NCBI GenBank assembly: GCA_945887955.1
Contig: CAMCZO010000003.1
Span: 1 to 64,000, forward strand
DNA from: Chitinophaga pinensis
GTDB lineage: Bacteria; Bacteroidota; Bacteroidia; B-17B0; Aurantibacillaceae
DNA: 64,000 bases
Direction: 5' to 3'
Part shown: positions 10,596-19,668 of the stretch, one piece after another
How the letters are laid out: every line of letters starts with the position of its first letter
Position numbering within the stretch: position 1 is the stretch's first letter
The notes under the pieces: generated by a model
Databases searched by the model: none
What the model saw: the letters and a program-made list of their open reading frames with translations, nothing else
What the model was told of the DNA's origin: nothing
Position numbers and translations under genes: made by a program

Positions 10596-11906
10596 TTATT
10601 TATTCGCTTTAGCTGGAGTTTCCATTTTACAAATTTCTTCTATGCCTCTTACTAATAAATCAAGATCTTGTATACTGGTATAAACATTTGGTGTTACCCT
10701 AATGCCATTAACATTTTTATGTACAATAGATACGGTATGTATTTTGTATTTTTCAAATAATTTTGCTTCAATTTGTTGAGCCTCCCAACCTTCAATGCCA
10801 ATGTTAGCAATAGCACAAGAAAAATTTGGTTTAAGTGAGGACGCAAATTTTACTTTCGGTAATTTATATACTTTTTCAGTCCAATAGTCTTTTAAAAATC
10901 TCAGACGAGCTTCTTTTCTTTTGCCACCTATAGCATTATGAAAATCAATTGCGGTACCAATAGCCATTTCAGAAGCAGTTGACCGGGTTCCTAAACTTTC
11001 AAACTTCCGAATATCATCCCCGTCTGGCTCAACACTTGATAATAATGCCCATATATTTTTAATTTTATTTTTTTTGATGTACATGATTCCACTTCCGAAA
11101 GGAGCCCCTAACCACTTGTGAAGCGATGTTGCAAAATAATCAGCTCCAGTTTCTTCGATTTTGTAATCAATATGAGAAAATGAATGCGCTCCATCTACAA
11201 TAACTTCACATCCTTTGCTATGAGCCATATCTGCTATTGTTTTACAAGGAACAATGTTTCCAGTCCAATTAATCATATGAGTTATATGCACGATTTTAGT
11301 TTTAGAGGTAATGGCGTTTTCATATAATTTCACTATGGCTTTATCATCTTCTAAGGGTTGTGGTATTTCTATCCAAACTAATTTTATTTTATCTCGCTTT
11401 TCTCTTTGCTTCCAGGCATTTGTCATATTTGGATAATCAAAAGTGCTTAAAACAACTTCATCGCCTTCTTTTAAATTTAAGCCAAAAATAATGCTGTTTA
11501 ATCCTTCAGTCGCATTTCTATTAATAGCAATTTCTTCTGGCGATACTCCTGCCAAATCAGCTAATTTAATTCTAAGCGCCTCGCGACCCTGATCAAGTAT
11601 TCTCCACATGTAGTATGTTGGCGCCTCATTACAATATTGATAATATCGAATGTGCGCATCTTGAACCACTTTGGGTTGAGGACTAACCCCACCGTTATTT
11701 AAATTTATAATGTTTGGAGAAGTGGTATAGCTTTGTCGAATCCAACTCCAAAAATCTTCTTGTTCTGAACCCTCATTTAAACTTAATCCCTCAAGTTTAT
11801 GCAATTGTTTTTCTAATTCTAGAGCAAAAGGTTTATTAATATTAGAAAAAAGTTCAATGCTGCTAACCGAAGCGGCAGTGGCGAATAAAAAATTACGTCT
11901 ATCCAT
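10596..11906 (-). CDS. Class V aminotransferase-fold PLP enzyme (isopenicillin N epimerase-like), probably exported
   Basis: This 436-residue PLP-dependent fold type I protein has its lysine in TSLHKWLGAPFGSG at about residue 264 and the cofactor-binding VDGAHSFSH upstream. The closest annotated group is the isopenicillin N epimerase/cysteine desulfurase-like class V family, but the substrate is not known. The N-terminus (MDRRNFLFATAASVSS) resembles a twin-arginine leader with RRNFLF, so the protein may be folded in the cytosol and exported. It ends 20 bases from the convergent hppD. The reaction should not be taken from the family name. Confidence 0.8.
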   Translation of the reverse strand: MDRRNFLFATAASVSSIELFSNINKPFALELEKQLHKLEGLSLNEGSEQEDFWSWIRQSYTTSPNIINLNNGGVSPQPKVVQDAHIRYYQYCNEAPTYYMWRILDQGREALRIKLADLAGVSPEEIAINRNATEGLNSIIFGLNLKEGDEVVLSTFDYPNMTNAWKQREKRDKIKLVWIEIPQPLEDDKAIVKLYENAITSKTKIVHITHMINWTGNIVPCKTIADMAHSKGCEVIVDGAHSFSHIDYKIEETGADYFATSLHKWLGAPFGSGIMYIKKNKIKNIWALLSSVEPDGDDIRKFESLGTRSTASEMAIGTAIDFHNAIGGKRKEARLRFLKDYWTEKVYKLPKVKFASSLKPNFSCAIANIGIEGWEAQQIEAKLFEKYKIHTVSIVHKNVNGIRVTPNVYTSIQDLDLLVRGIEEICKMETPAKANK

Positions 11907-12007
11907 AGCATTTAAATTTATATTAAAGATATAAAACGGATTTAATAAAAATAGATTTAAAATATTTTATTAAACTTTTGCGAAAAAAATATTTAAAAAA
12001 AAACAGT

Positions 12008-12760
12008 TTATTTTCGAATCACATTAGTTGCACTTGCTTGAATACTTGGCATAATAACCAAATCGTTTATGTTCACATGTGCTGGTCGGCTGGCAACCCA
12101 ATAAATTGTTTCAGCAACATCATCAGGATGCAAGGGCTGCAATCCAGCATATACTTTTTTAGCACGATCCTCATCTCCATCAAAGCGAACAATGCTAAAC
12201 TCTGTTTCAACCATGCCTGGATTAATGGCAGTAACTTTGATCTGATGAGGTAATAAATCAATCCGCATGGCTTTATTAAGCGCATCTACCGCATGTTTTG
12301 TTGCGCAATATACATTACCGTTAGCATAAACTTCTTTTCCAGCAATAGATCCAATGTTAATAATATGACCTTTTTTATTTTCAATCATTAAATTTGAAAT
12401 AAATTTAGTGGTATACAATAGGCCTTTAATATTGGTGTCAATCATTTGTTCCCAATGCAATAAATTTCCATCTTGAATAGTTGATAAACCTGCGGCTAAT
12501 CCTGCATTATTTACTAACACATCAATTTTTTTGTGAGCAGCACTTAAAGATAGAATGGCTTGTTCAACTTTATTTAAATGTCTAATGTCAAAACATAAAT
12601 CTAACACTTGAATTTTATAAGTTGATTCTAAAATCTCTTTAAGAGCCGTTAAACGCTCTTGTCTGCGACCAGTAATAATCAAATCATAACCGTTTTTCGC
12701 AAAAATCTCTGCAGTACTTTTTCCTATACCTGAAGTTGCGCCCGTAATAAAAACTAACAT
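12008..12760 (-). CDS. SDR family NADP-dependent oxidoreductase (YdfG-like)
   Basis: This is a classical short-chain dehydrogenase of 250 residues. The cofactor motif TGATSGIGK is at residues 7-15, NNAG at about 86-89, the catalytic Ser in INIGSIAG near 138, and the catalytic pair in YCATK near 151-155. The C-terminal part (PGMVETEF, LHPDDVAE) matches the YdfG type, which oxidises 3-hydroxy acids such as serine or 3-hydroxypropionate with NADP. The real substrate here is uncertain. It is transcribed in the same direction as its neighbours but with gaps of more than 100 bases, so it may be independent. Confidence 0.88.
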   Translation of the reverse strand: MLVFITGATSGIGKSTAEIFAKNGYDLIITGRRQERLTALKEILESTYKIQVLDLCFDIRHLNKVEQAILSLSAAHKKIDVLVNNAGLAAGLSTIQDGNLLHWEQMIDTNIKGLLYTTKFISNLMIENKKGHIINIGSIAGKEVYANGNVYCATKHAVDALNKAMRIDLLPHQIKVTAINPGMVETEFSIVRFDGDEDRAKKVYAGLQPLHPDDVAETIYWVASRPAHVNINDLVIMPSIQASATNVIRK

Positions 12761-12892
12761 AATAAATAATTTTGAATTGCTAATTTACTATGCTTAGCAG
12801 CGTAAACAAAATATATAATTACACCAATTATTAACCATTAAATCATCTAAAAAAAAGCAAACAAAATTTGGTTAACTAAAACCGTTTTCGAA

Positions 12893-14209
12893 TTATTTCA
12901 ACTTCATTTTTTTATAAATGAAATAAACAATTGCACCTAAAGGAATAACTAATAATCCAAAATAGGCTGCAGGATCATCACTTAGTGCATTTTTTAAAAT
13001 GAACCAAGCAACAACAGCAATGAATAAAAAAGGAAGTACGGGATAAAGTGGTGATTTGAAAATCCCATCCGTTTGCCCTAACTTTTTAATTCTGAAAATA
13101 AATATACCCGAACAGGCCATTGCTAAAAAGAACCATTCGGTAATGGTAACATAGGTATATAAGGCTTCAAATTTTCCCCAAACAAAAATTAAAACAATCG
13201 CCCATGCCGATTGAAGTAATATAGCGTTCACGGGTACTCCGAATTTCGGATGTGATTTTCCAAAAGCATCAAAAAATAAACCTTCTTTTGCCATTTGTTG
13301 AACAATGCGCGGAGTGGCCAAAACATACAGTCCTGCACATCCGAATACTGACAATGCTATTAGAATCGATACAGCATATGAGCCTCCTGGAATAATTTTT
13401 TCTATGGCATCAGCAGCTAATGTTTTACTATTTTGAATTTCTTCAATGCTTAATACTTTCATATAACCAATGCTTACGAGAACGTATGAGAGTGTTACTA
13501 CTAATGTTCCTAAAATAAGTGCCATTGGCACATTGCGCTTTGGATTTTCGGCTTCATTTGTTACAAAACTTGCATAGTGCCAGCCAGTATAAGACCATAG
13601 CACTCCTACAAATGCTTTCGCCCATCCAAATTCTTCGGCCGTTTTATTAGTAAATATTTCTTTAATTGAAATTGAATTATCAAAAATAGTATTTGTTCCT
13701 AAAAAAAGTAATAGAATGAGTAAACCATAAATGCCAATTATTTTTAAAATAGTAGAAACATTAGCGAACCATTTCGAACTTTCTAAACTAAACATGTTAA
13801 ACAATGTGAGTAAAACAATTGACGCTGCTGCATAAATAGGTTTTAATTTATCTGAAAATCCTACAATCTGTTGAGAGTAATCTGCAAATACAAGAATCAG
13901 CGCTGCAATAGTTCCAGAGGAAACAACCGCTAATAAGCACCATCCATAAAGAAAAGCGGGTAATGGACCAAATGCTTCTTGTAAATAAGTATAAATCCCA
14001 CCTCCTTTCGGAAAGCGTCCTCCCATTTCGGCATAAACCAATGCGCCAATCAGTGAAACCAATCCTCCGGTAATCCAAAGTAAGGTCATCCACATTTGGT
14101 CTGGTACCTCTTGAGCAATGCTCGAAGGAGTTTTGAAAATCCCCGAGCCAATGGTACTACCAATGGCAATCATGGTTAGAGCGAAAAGCGAGAGTCTTTT
14201 TTTAGTCAT
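12893..14209 (-). CDS. APC family amino acid permease
   Basis: This 438-residue integral membrane protein has about twelve hydrophobic segments. The first one carries GSTIGSGIFKTP, the unwound substrate-binding stretch of APC/LAT-type transporters, and GGIYTYLQEAFGP follows in the next loop. The family moves amino acids across the cytoplasmic membrane by symport or exchange. Substrate specificity cannot be read from the sequence. The gene stands alone between an SDR gene and a PD40-like gene, with intergenic gaps on both sides. Confidence 0.9.
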   Translation of the reverse strand: MTKKRLSLFALTMIAIGSTIGSGIFKTPSSIAQEVPDQMWMTLLWITGGLVSLIGALVYAEMGGRFPKGGGIYTYLQEAFGPLPAFLYGWCLLAVVSSGTIAALILVFADYSQQIVGFSDKLKPIYAAASIVLLTLFNMFSLESSKWFANVSTILKIIGIYGLLILLLFLGTNTIFDNSISIKEIFTNKTAEEFGWAKAFVGVLWSYTGWHYASFVTNEAENPKRNVPMALILGTLVVTLSYVLVSIGYMKVLSIEEIQNSKTLAADAIEKIIPGGSYAVSILIALSVFGCAGLYVLATPRIVQQMAKEGLFFDAFGKSHPKFGVPVNAILLQSAWAIVLIFVWGKFEALYTYVTITEWFFLAMACSGIFIFRIKKLGQTDGIFKSPLYPVLPFLFIAVVAWFILKNALSDDPAAYFGLLVIPLGAIVYFIYKKMKLK

Positions 14210-14383
14210 GTTGTGGTTTCATTAACTTCTAATATCTACAAATAAAAATAATGATTTTAAATTTTTTTTGGTTAATTTTTTTTTCTAAATAAACTCATCA
14301 TGTAATTTGTTCCTAAATTAAATGTAGTATTAAAATTAAGTAAATAGCTTAATTTAATACCTTTTAATTGTTCTATTTTTAAT

Positions 14384-15244
14384 TTATAAATTATTTACAA
14401 CTACTAAATAATTATTTTTATTATCAAATGCAAAACGAGTAATTTTTTTTATTCCAAATGGCGATAAATCAAATAATACTTGCCAAGTATTTGTTTCTGG
14501 AATGTATTTTAAAATATTTGCTTTATCAGAAATAAGCAAGCCAAAAATAGGATGCCATACTAAATCTTCTGATTGAGCTGATGATTGAGCATATCTATAA
14601 GCTCTTCCTAATAAAAAATCATACTTAAAATAAGTAGTAAATAAACTATCTTTAATTCCATATAATAAACAATGCCTATTAATTGCTTTAAATCCTCTAA
14701 TTGGACTTTGACATATCAGAAAATCTGTTTGATTAGATTTAATAAAAACTTTTAATGTATGCGGTTCGGTAAGTTTATAATAAACTAAAGTATCTGTATT
14801 TAAATAACTAAAATAACCAACCGAATCCATCTCAAATTTGCCATCATCGTGAGCTGATTTTTCGTTTAATAAATGTATGCGTTGAGCACTATCTTTTTCA
14901 ACAATTACTGTGCTTATAAGTTCAGAATTTGGACTTTGAGTAGGCGAATATTCGCTTTCGGTAGTATTAGTAAAGCGTATGTTTTGTTTCTTTTTTATGT
15001 CGTAGTAATAAATATCAGACTGTTTATCTTCTTTGATACTAACATAAAATAATTTTTTACCATCTTCCGAAAATGAGGGTTGATTATCATAACCTTCTCT
15101 ATTATTTATATTTAGAGGGTTTTTGAGTTCAATGTTTTCTTTCGAAGGTTTAATAGAAAATAACCAAAGGTCGCTATTCGGTAGCTGAGCCATTAAAACA
15201 ATTTTCGAAATACTTAAAAAAGTAAAGAGTTTAAGTTTTATCAT
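14384..15244 (-). CDS. Probable periplasmic PD40/TolB-like beta-propeller protein
   Basis: This protein of about 286 residues starts MIKLKLFTFLSISKIVLMAQ, a plausible signal peptide ending at AQ. It contains propeller-type repeats such as QPSFSEDGKKLFYVS and YSPTQSPNSELIS, which are PD40 motifs. I chose the ATG at 15244 because it gives a signal peptide and a short overlap with the end of the PAP2 gene; a longer reading from 15295 lies within the PAP2 gene and has no clear signal. No catalytic motif was seen. The overlap with the PAP2 phosphatase suggests cotranscription. Function is unknown. Confidence 0.7.
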   Translation of the reverse strand: MIKLKLFTFLSISKIVLMAQLPNSDLWLFSIKPSKENIELKNPLNINNREGYDNQPSFSEDGKKLFYVSIKEDKQSDIYYYDIKKKQNIRFTNTTESEYSPTQSPNSELISTVIVEKDSAQRIHLLNEKSAHDDGKFEMDSVGYFSYLNTDTLVYYKLTEPHTLKVFIKSNQTDFLICQSPIRGFKAINRHCLLYGIKDSLFTTYFKYDFLLGRAYRYAQSSAQSEDLVWHPIFGLLISDKANILKYIPETNTWQVLFDLSPFGIKKITRFAFDNKNNYLVVVNNL

Positions 15245-15809
15245 GAGATAATTTAAAGAAGTGACGTTCAATAAGTTTATAAACAATAGTTCCAAAAATT
15301 AAACCCAGGACGGCGCCGCCAACAATATCACTTGGATAATGCACACCAAGATAAATTCTGCTGTAAACAACAATTATCGGATAAATAAAAAACAATATTT
15401 TTCTTTTTTTTGCCATCCATGTTGCACAAAAAAATAAATAAGTTATTATGCCAAAACTATTTGCGGCATGCGAAGAAACAAATCCAAAATTACCACCTTG
15501 GTAATTATTAACAAGATGTATTTTTTCCTTTAATTCTGTGTTGTGTGTGGGCCTCAAACGTTTAACCGAATGTTTAATAGCATTAGAACTTAAATCGCAA
15601 CAAGCAATAACTATTGCAACACCCAATAACATGGCCAACAAATTTTTTATTTTAAATTTTTTATAGAAAAAAAATCCAAAAACACCTACAAATAAAATCG
15701 TTGGCCAATTCTCACTCAATTGCCAAAATATTAAATCCAGAAATGCAGTATGATGAGAATTTATTAATACTAATAAATTTTTGTCCAACATTTTAATTGT
15801 TTCAAACAT
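15231..15809 (-). CDS. PAP2 family membrane phosphatase
   Basis: This 192-residue membrane protein carries the three PAP2 active-site motifs: KHSVKRLRP at residues 79-87 (K-x6-RP), SSH at 112-114, and SRIYLGVHYPSD at 150-161 (SR-x5-H-x3-D). These catalyse hydrolysis of lipid phosphates such as undecaprenyl pyrophosphate or phosphatidylglycerol phosphate, usually on the periplasmic face. Four to five hydrophobic segments surround them. Undecaprenyl pyrophosphate recycling would fit a cell that makes much surface polysaccharide, but this is inference. The downstream propeller gene overlaps its 3' end. Confidence 0.88.
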   Translation of the reverse strand: MFETIKMLDKNLLVLINSHHTAFLDLIFWQLSENWPTILFVGVFGFFFYKKFKIKNLLAMLLGVAIVIACCDLSSNAIKHSVKRLRPTHNTELKEKIHLVNNYQGGNFGFVSSHAANSFGIITYLFFCATWMAKKRKILFFIYPIIVVYSRIYLGVHYPSDIVGGAVLGLIFGTIVYKLIERHFFKLSHDKT

Positions 15810-15870
15810 GCTTAAAAGTAATAAATTAATTATCGAGAGTTCAAAAATTTATAATAAACAATAATATCGT

Positions 15871-15878
15871 TAAATTTG
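15871..15878 (+). promoter_or_regulatory. Probable -7 box (TAAATTTG) for the RidA gene
   Basis: TAAATTTG fits TAnnTTTG and lies 28 bases before the ATG at 15906. The -33 element is poor (TTTA at 15848-15851, spacing 19). Confidence 0.4.
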
Positions 15879-15905
15879 TATTATTTTAAATTAAATTTTA
15901 TAAAA

Positions 15906-16325
15906 ATGTCGGCAGAAAAAATAATATCTTCTAAAGCCCCAGATCCTGTAGGACTTTATCCTCACGCTCGAAAAGTAGGAAACTTTTTGTTTTTAAGTGG
16001 AGTTGGACCAAGAGAAAAAGGCAGTTCTAAAATACCAGGTGTAGAATTAGATGATCTTGGGCAAATTATAAGTTATGATTTTGAGATTCAATGTCACAGT
16101 GTGTTTCGCAATATCAAATTTATATTAGAAGATGCCGGAAGCAGTTGGGATAAAATAATTGATGTAACCGTATTTTTGACCAATATGAAGGATGATTTCG
16201 CTATTTATAATCGAATATGGGCAGATTATTTTAAAGAAAACCAGCCTTGTCGAACTACTTTAGAAATAAACAAACTTCCAACCCCTATTGCAATAGAATT
16301 AAAGGTTTTAGCCTTAATAGACTAG
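15906..16325 (+). CDS. RidA/YjgF family protein (aminomuconate deaminase-like subgroup)
   Basis: This 139-residue protein belongs to the RidA/YER057c family, trimeric enzymes that hydrolyse reactive enamines/imines or deaminate 2-aminomuconate. The conserved Arg in PCRTTLEIN near residue 115 and the C-terminal AIELKVLA strand are present. The N-terminal SSKAPDPVGLYPHARKVGNF and the longer middle loop (GVELDDLGQI) resemble the 2-aminomuconate deaminase subgroup of the kynurenine pathway more than housekeeping RidA. No other kynurenine gene is adjacent, so the subgroup is tentative. The ATG at 15906 is chosen because MSAEKI is the natural N-terminus; an upstream in-frame start adds ten unlikely residues. 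Confidence 0.8.
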   Translation: MSAEKIISSKAPDPVGLYPHARKVGNFLFLSGVGPREKGSSKIPGVELDDLGQIISYDFEIQCHSVFRNIKFILEDAGSSWDKIIDVTVFLTNMKDDFAIYNRIWADYFKENQPCRTTLEINKLPTPIAIELKVLALID

Positions 16326-16423
16326 TTTGATTTAGGCGTATTTTATCGTTTAACTAGTTTAATTTCAATAAAATTTGTTTTTTTGCTGTTTTAGTGGTAA
16401 ATTTATGTACAAATTGTCTAGTT

Positions 16424-17245
16424 ATGATTATTAAAGAACATCAAACAATTTTAGTTTCTATTGATTTTTCAGATCAGTCATTAAATGCTTTAAAACAATC
16501 TTATTCGATTGCTAAGCATACAAAGTCAAAGATTTTACTCCTGTATGTTTCTAGTAATCCTGAAAAAAAACATGAAGATGATTTATTGAATTTGGCCGAA
16601 ACAACCCGAAAAGAGAGTACACTTGAAGTAGAAACAGTTGTTGAAAAAGGTGATTTATACGAAGTAATTATTAAAAAAGTTGAGCCATTAAATATTTCAT
16701 TGGTAATAATGGGCATTGGTGACCATGTTAAATTTAAAAGTCGGTTTGGAGGAAGTACTATTCACAAATTTATCAATCTTTTAACTTGCCCTATTATTAC
16801 GATAAGAGAAAATATGACGATGGATGGCATTAAAAATATTTTAATTCCTTTTGATTTGAGTCCAGAAAGTAGAGAAAAAGTTCCTTTTGCCGTTCAAATA
16901 GCCAGGTTTTATGGGGCGGATATTCGTATCATATCTATTTTCCCTCCAAATGATGATAGTTATGAAAATAAAATATTACCTTATTTGCAGCAAGTAAAAA
17001 AGTTTATTAAACAAGAAGGAGTTAATTGTACAAACAAAACAATCCCAAGCACCATGGCTGCTGAATCAATTCTTGAATATGCTTATGCTAATGAATGTGG
17101 CATTATAATGCAGATGAATCAGAAAGAAGTATCAATTAGTGAAAAATTTAGTGGTACTGTTGGTCAAAAAATAATTGAAATAAGTAAAATTCCAATCATG
17201 ACCATCCATCCAATGAAGAGAGAGAGTACAAACAGGGTAGTTTAA
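16424..17245 (+). CDS. Universal stress protein with two tandem Usp domains
   Basis: This protein of about 273 residues is made of two UspA-like Rossmann domains. The first spans residues 1-130 (TILVSIDFSDQSLNAL, then VMGIGDHVKFKSRFGGST) and the second spans 140-270 (NILIPFDLSPESREKV). The glycine-rich G-x2-G-x9-G(S/T) nucleotide-binding pattern is fairly kept in domain 1 and weak in domain 2, so only one half may bind ATP. I chose ATG 16424 (MIIKEHQ) because the strand begins there; an upstream start adds ten atypical residues. The role is probably stress or growth-arrest related, without a defined substrate. Confidence 0.88.
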   Translation: MIIKEHQTILVSIDFSDQSLNALKQSYSIAKHTKSKILLLYVSSNPEKKHEDDLLNLAETTRKESTLEVETVVEKGDLYEVIIKKVEPLNISLVIMGIGDHVKFKSRFGGSTIHKFINLLTCPIITIRENMTMDGIKNILIPFDLSPESREKVPFAVQIARFYGADIRIISIFPPNDDSYENKILPYLQQVKKFIKQEGVNCTNKTIPSTMAAESILEYAYANECGIIMQMNQKEVSISEKFSGTVGQKIIEISKIPIMTIHPMKRESTNRVV

Positions 17246-17346
17246 TACTCTATAATACTATCGATAAAAAAGCTAATTATTCTGTAATCATTTGTTTAAG
17301 TTAATCCATTTTTTTTAGTGACTTAATCAAAATCAAAAAAAGTGTT

Positions 17347-17380
17347 AACCCAGCCCATTCTCTAACCCAACCCATTCTCT
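17347..17380. repeat. 17-bp direct tandem duplication upstream of tRNA-Arg
   Basis: AACCCAGCCCATTCTCT at 17347-17363 is followed directly by AACCCAACCCATTCTCT at 17364-17380, with one mismatch. It ends ten bases before the tRNA. A role in tRNA expression is possible but unproven. Confidence 0.7.
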
Positions 17381-17390
17381 AATTCAAAAT

Positions 17391-17462
17391 AGTCTCGTAG
17401 TTCAACGGATAGAATAGAAGTTTCCTAAACTTTTGATCCCAGTTCGATTCTGGGCGAGACTA
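17391..17462 (+). tRNA. tRNA-Arg, anticodon CCT
   Basis: A complete cloverleaf folds by hand. The acceptor stem AGTCTCG pairs with CGAGACT, the D stem GTTC with GAAT (one G-T pair), the anticodon stem GAAGT with ACTTT around loop TTCCTAA, and the T stem CCCAG with CTGGG around TTCGATT. The anticodon CCT is at 17424-17426 and reads AGG. The discriminator base is A and CCA is not encoded, which is usual in Bacteroidota. No integrase or att-like duplication of the 3' end was seen nearby. Confidence 0.92.
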
Positions 17463-17624
17463 CAAAAGATAGAATCTTAGTTTACAAATAACTTATATTT
17501 AAAGTTATAAATGAAGTAGTTTTTGTTTTCAAAGATCTTTGAAATATAGGGGTTGAATTTTAATTAAAGTTATAAGAATGATTGTTTTAGAAATTAGTTA
17601 GTAAAATAATGACTTTTAATTTAT

Positions 17625-17632
17625 TATGTTTG
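17625..17632 (+). promoter_or_regulatory. Possible -7 box (TATGTTTG) for the M15 peptidase gene
   Basis: TATGTTTG fits TAnnTTTG, about 40 bases before the TTG start at 17672. No TTTG -33 element is visible at the usual spacing. Confidence 0.35.
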
Positions 17633-17671
17633 TGTTAATCGAAATAGAATTTTATACTTTATAAAAGTATA

Positions 17672-18352
17672 TTGAAAAAAATATATATAATAATTTTCCT
17701 CTCTATAATTACAGCAATTATTATAACTATAATTATTAGTTTTATTTATTCTAAAAATAAGTATACACATCCCTCGCCCCCCCACCAAAAAAAAAGTGGT
17801 TTGCCAAAAAAAAGAATATCCACTATTAAAAAAGAAGATAAAATTATTTTCCCAAATTATTTTCCTGACTCAATTATATCTCAATTAGATTTAATTCACG
17901 TAAAATATATAAATTATAATAATAGTATTGATTCAGGATATCTGCTTGTTAACAAAAAAATACATCTCGAAGTGCAATCTATTTTTAAAGACCTTTTTAC
18001 AAGAGGATTTCTCATCAGCAAGGTTTCAACTGGAGTTGAATTTAATTTTAGCGATAGTTTAATGATGGAAAATAATATAACTTCCTGCTTTAATTATAGG
18101 CAGGTCAACGGTTCTCGTAGGCTTAGTCAACATGCTTTAGGAATGGCTATTGATATTAACCCAAGACAAAATCCGTTTATATATTCAACAGATAAAAAAT
18201 ACCCTTTAAATTCTATTTATGATACTGAAGTTATAGGGACAGTTATTGGTGGTGGAATTTGTGAGGAAGTATTCAAAAAATATAATTGGAAATGGGGTGG
18301 CGATTGGCGATCTTTTAAAGATTACCAACATTTTTCAAAAAATGGTCATTGA
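17672..18352 (+). CDS. M15 family peptidoglycan peptidase (D-alanyl-D-alanine carboxypeptidase-like)
   Basis: This is a 226-residue membrane-anchored or secreted peptidase. The N-terminus has one hydrophobic segment (about residues 2-24) followed by a low-complexity Pro/Lys linker. The zinc-peptidase motif SQHALGMAIDIN near residues 152-163 supplies His and Asp ligands, and WGGDWRSFKDYQHFS at the C-terminus supplies the catalytic acidic residue and the last His. This is the M15C/D pattern of LD- or DD-carboxypeptidases acting on peptidoglycan stem peptides. The start is TTG at 17672, since no in-frame ATG precedes the membrane segment. The linker DNA contains C7 and A9 homopolymers that could slip. 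Confidence 0.85.
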   Translation: MKKIYIIIFLSIITAIIITIIISFIYSKNKYTHPSPPHQKKSGLPKKRISTIKKEDKIIFPNYFPDSIISQLDLIHVKYINYNNSIDSGYLLVNKKIHLEVQSIFKDLFTRGFLISKVSTGVEFNFSDSLMMENNITSCFNYRQVNGSRRLSQHALGMAIDINPRQNPFIYSTDKKYPLNSIYDTEVIGTVIGGGICEEVFKKYNWKWGGDWRSFKDYQHFSKNGH

Positions 18353-18612
18353 AGAGGTTCTGCTACAAATTTTAGAAATACCTAGCTGTATTATATAGTA
18401 ATTTTATGTGTATAAATTTTATGCAACTTACCTTATTTGAATACAAATACACTCGATATTTATTTTGACATTAAAAGAAACTGAATTAGAAATAAAAAAC
18501 TTTCATTTAGCATTAGCTCATGGGGTTACTTTCACTATTTGAAATAATTAAGGATTTTATTCCAAAAAACGAAACATGTAAATTGAAAATTAATTAAATG
18601 ATTTAAAACCCT

Positions 18613-19668
18613 TTACAAAAACTTCCATATTAAACCTAAGCCAATCATTTGTTCATATTGTATTCTAGGTCCAAACCCACTTACCCCATCTCTAACTACT
18701 GGAACCATGATATCATCATCATAAATCAGATGAGCATTTATATTAAATGATAGGTATTTAAAAAGTTGAAAAGTAGCCCCGGATATCCATATTACATCTA
18801 TGTTTTGGGGATTCTGTGTAAAATTACTAAACAATTCAATATTATTCTCAAACATTAAATTTCCTTTAAATTGTTTTCTGAATTTTAATTTAAGATATGC
18901 ACCTATTTCGAGTCTGTATTTTTCAGCTCGCTGTATCATATATTTATCTTCATCATAAAGTGCTGGTTTGAGTCCAAACGAGCCCCTGTCTGCTAATATT
19001 GTACTGTTTACAATTGTTGATTTTATAGATAACGGAGCCATAAAAAGAGTAAAAAAAGTTGATGGTTTATAGTCTATTCCAAGAGCAGAAACAAAGTAAG
19101 CTGGTGCTAGAAAATCTGATATAACTGATGAATCATTAGGGTAATAATAACCTTTAGCAAAACCAGTTTTAAAGTCAATTAATGCAGAATAATTTAAATT
19201 ATGATATAATCGTCTATCAATTTTGGATGTAAACTGCTGTTGGTCATCATTTTTCCACCATTTTTTTATATCTCCTCGTTTTACAAGTCCAAAATGCAAA
19301 CTAAGATCATTGTCTATGGTTAAAAATTTTGTTTTATAATCTATTGACACAAGAACTTTGCCAACAACAGAGGTATTGTTTTGCCCACCTGCGACCCAAT
19401 TGTTTAATAAAATTTGGGTGCCATCAAAAAAGAATCTACCACTAAATCGCCAATGCTTAATTGGAACATTAGTAGGTTTCTCAAACCTTTTAATTTGTTT
19501 ATTTAATGAATCAATAATTTTTACAAGAGAATCTTTATATAATCTTGTTATTTCTTTTTTTTTCTTTAACTCTGTAACAATTGAGGATGAGTCTTGTTGG
19601 GAAAAGATTGAAGTGGATAGAAATAAAAAAATAAAAAAAACTATAATTTTATTTTTTGATAAATTCAT
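18613..19668 (-). CDS. DUF3078 family outer-surface protein
   Basis: This protein of about 351 residues has a signal peptide (hydrophobic stretch ending IFSQQ). The DUF3078 signature appears at residues 75-110: FFFDGTQILLNNWVAGGQNN followed by alternating strand patterns. The rest is rich in amphipathic beta strands and ends in a terminal aromatic-type strand (GLIWKF), so an outer-membrane barrel or beta-rich periplasmic protein is likely. Start chosen at 19668 (MNLSKN); a codon two residues upstream (MHM) is also possible. The family occurs mainly in Bacteroidota and has no established function. Confidence 0.78.
   Translation of the reverse strand: MNLSKNKIIVFFIFLFLSTSIFSQQDSSSIVTELKKKKEITRLYKDSLVKIIDSLNKQIKRFEKPTNVPIKHWRFSGRFFFDGTQILLNNWVAGGQNNTSVVGKVLVSIDYKTKFLTIDNDLSLHFGLVKRGDIKKWWKNDDQQQFTSKIDRRLYHNLNYSALIDFKTGFAKGYYYPNDSSVISDFLAPAYFVSALGIDYKPSTFFTLFMAPLSIKSTIVNSTILADRGSFGLKPALYDEDKYMIQRAEKYRLEIGAYLKLKFRKQFKGNLMFENNIELFSNFTQNPQNIDVIWISGATFQLFKYLSFNINAHLIYDDDIMVPVVRDGVSGFGPRIQYEQMIGLGLIWKFL

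Noticed and set aside
11978..12253. Plus-strand ORF opposite the SDR gene
   Set aside because: It is the complement of a well-supported SDR coding region and its translation has no domain or coding character.
17391..17462. tRNA-Arg as integration site of a mobile element
   Set aside because: No integrase gene and no repeated copy of the tRNA 3' end were found in the following sequence.
18353..18612. Possible terminator or small gene between the convergent M15 and DUF3078 genes
   Set aside because: I found no stem followed by a T run and only very short frames without coding character.
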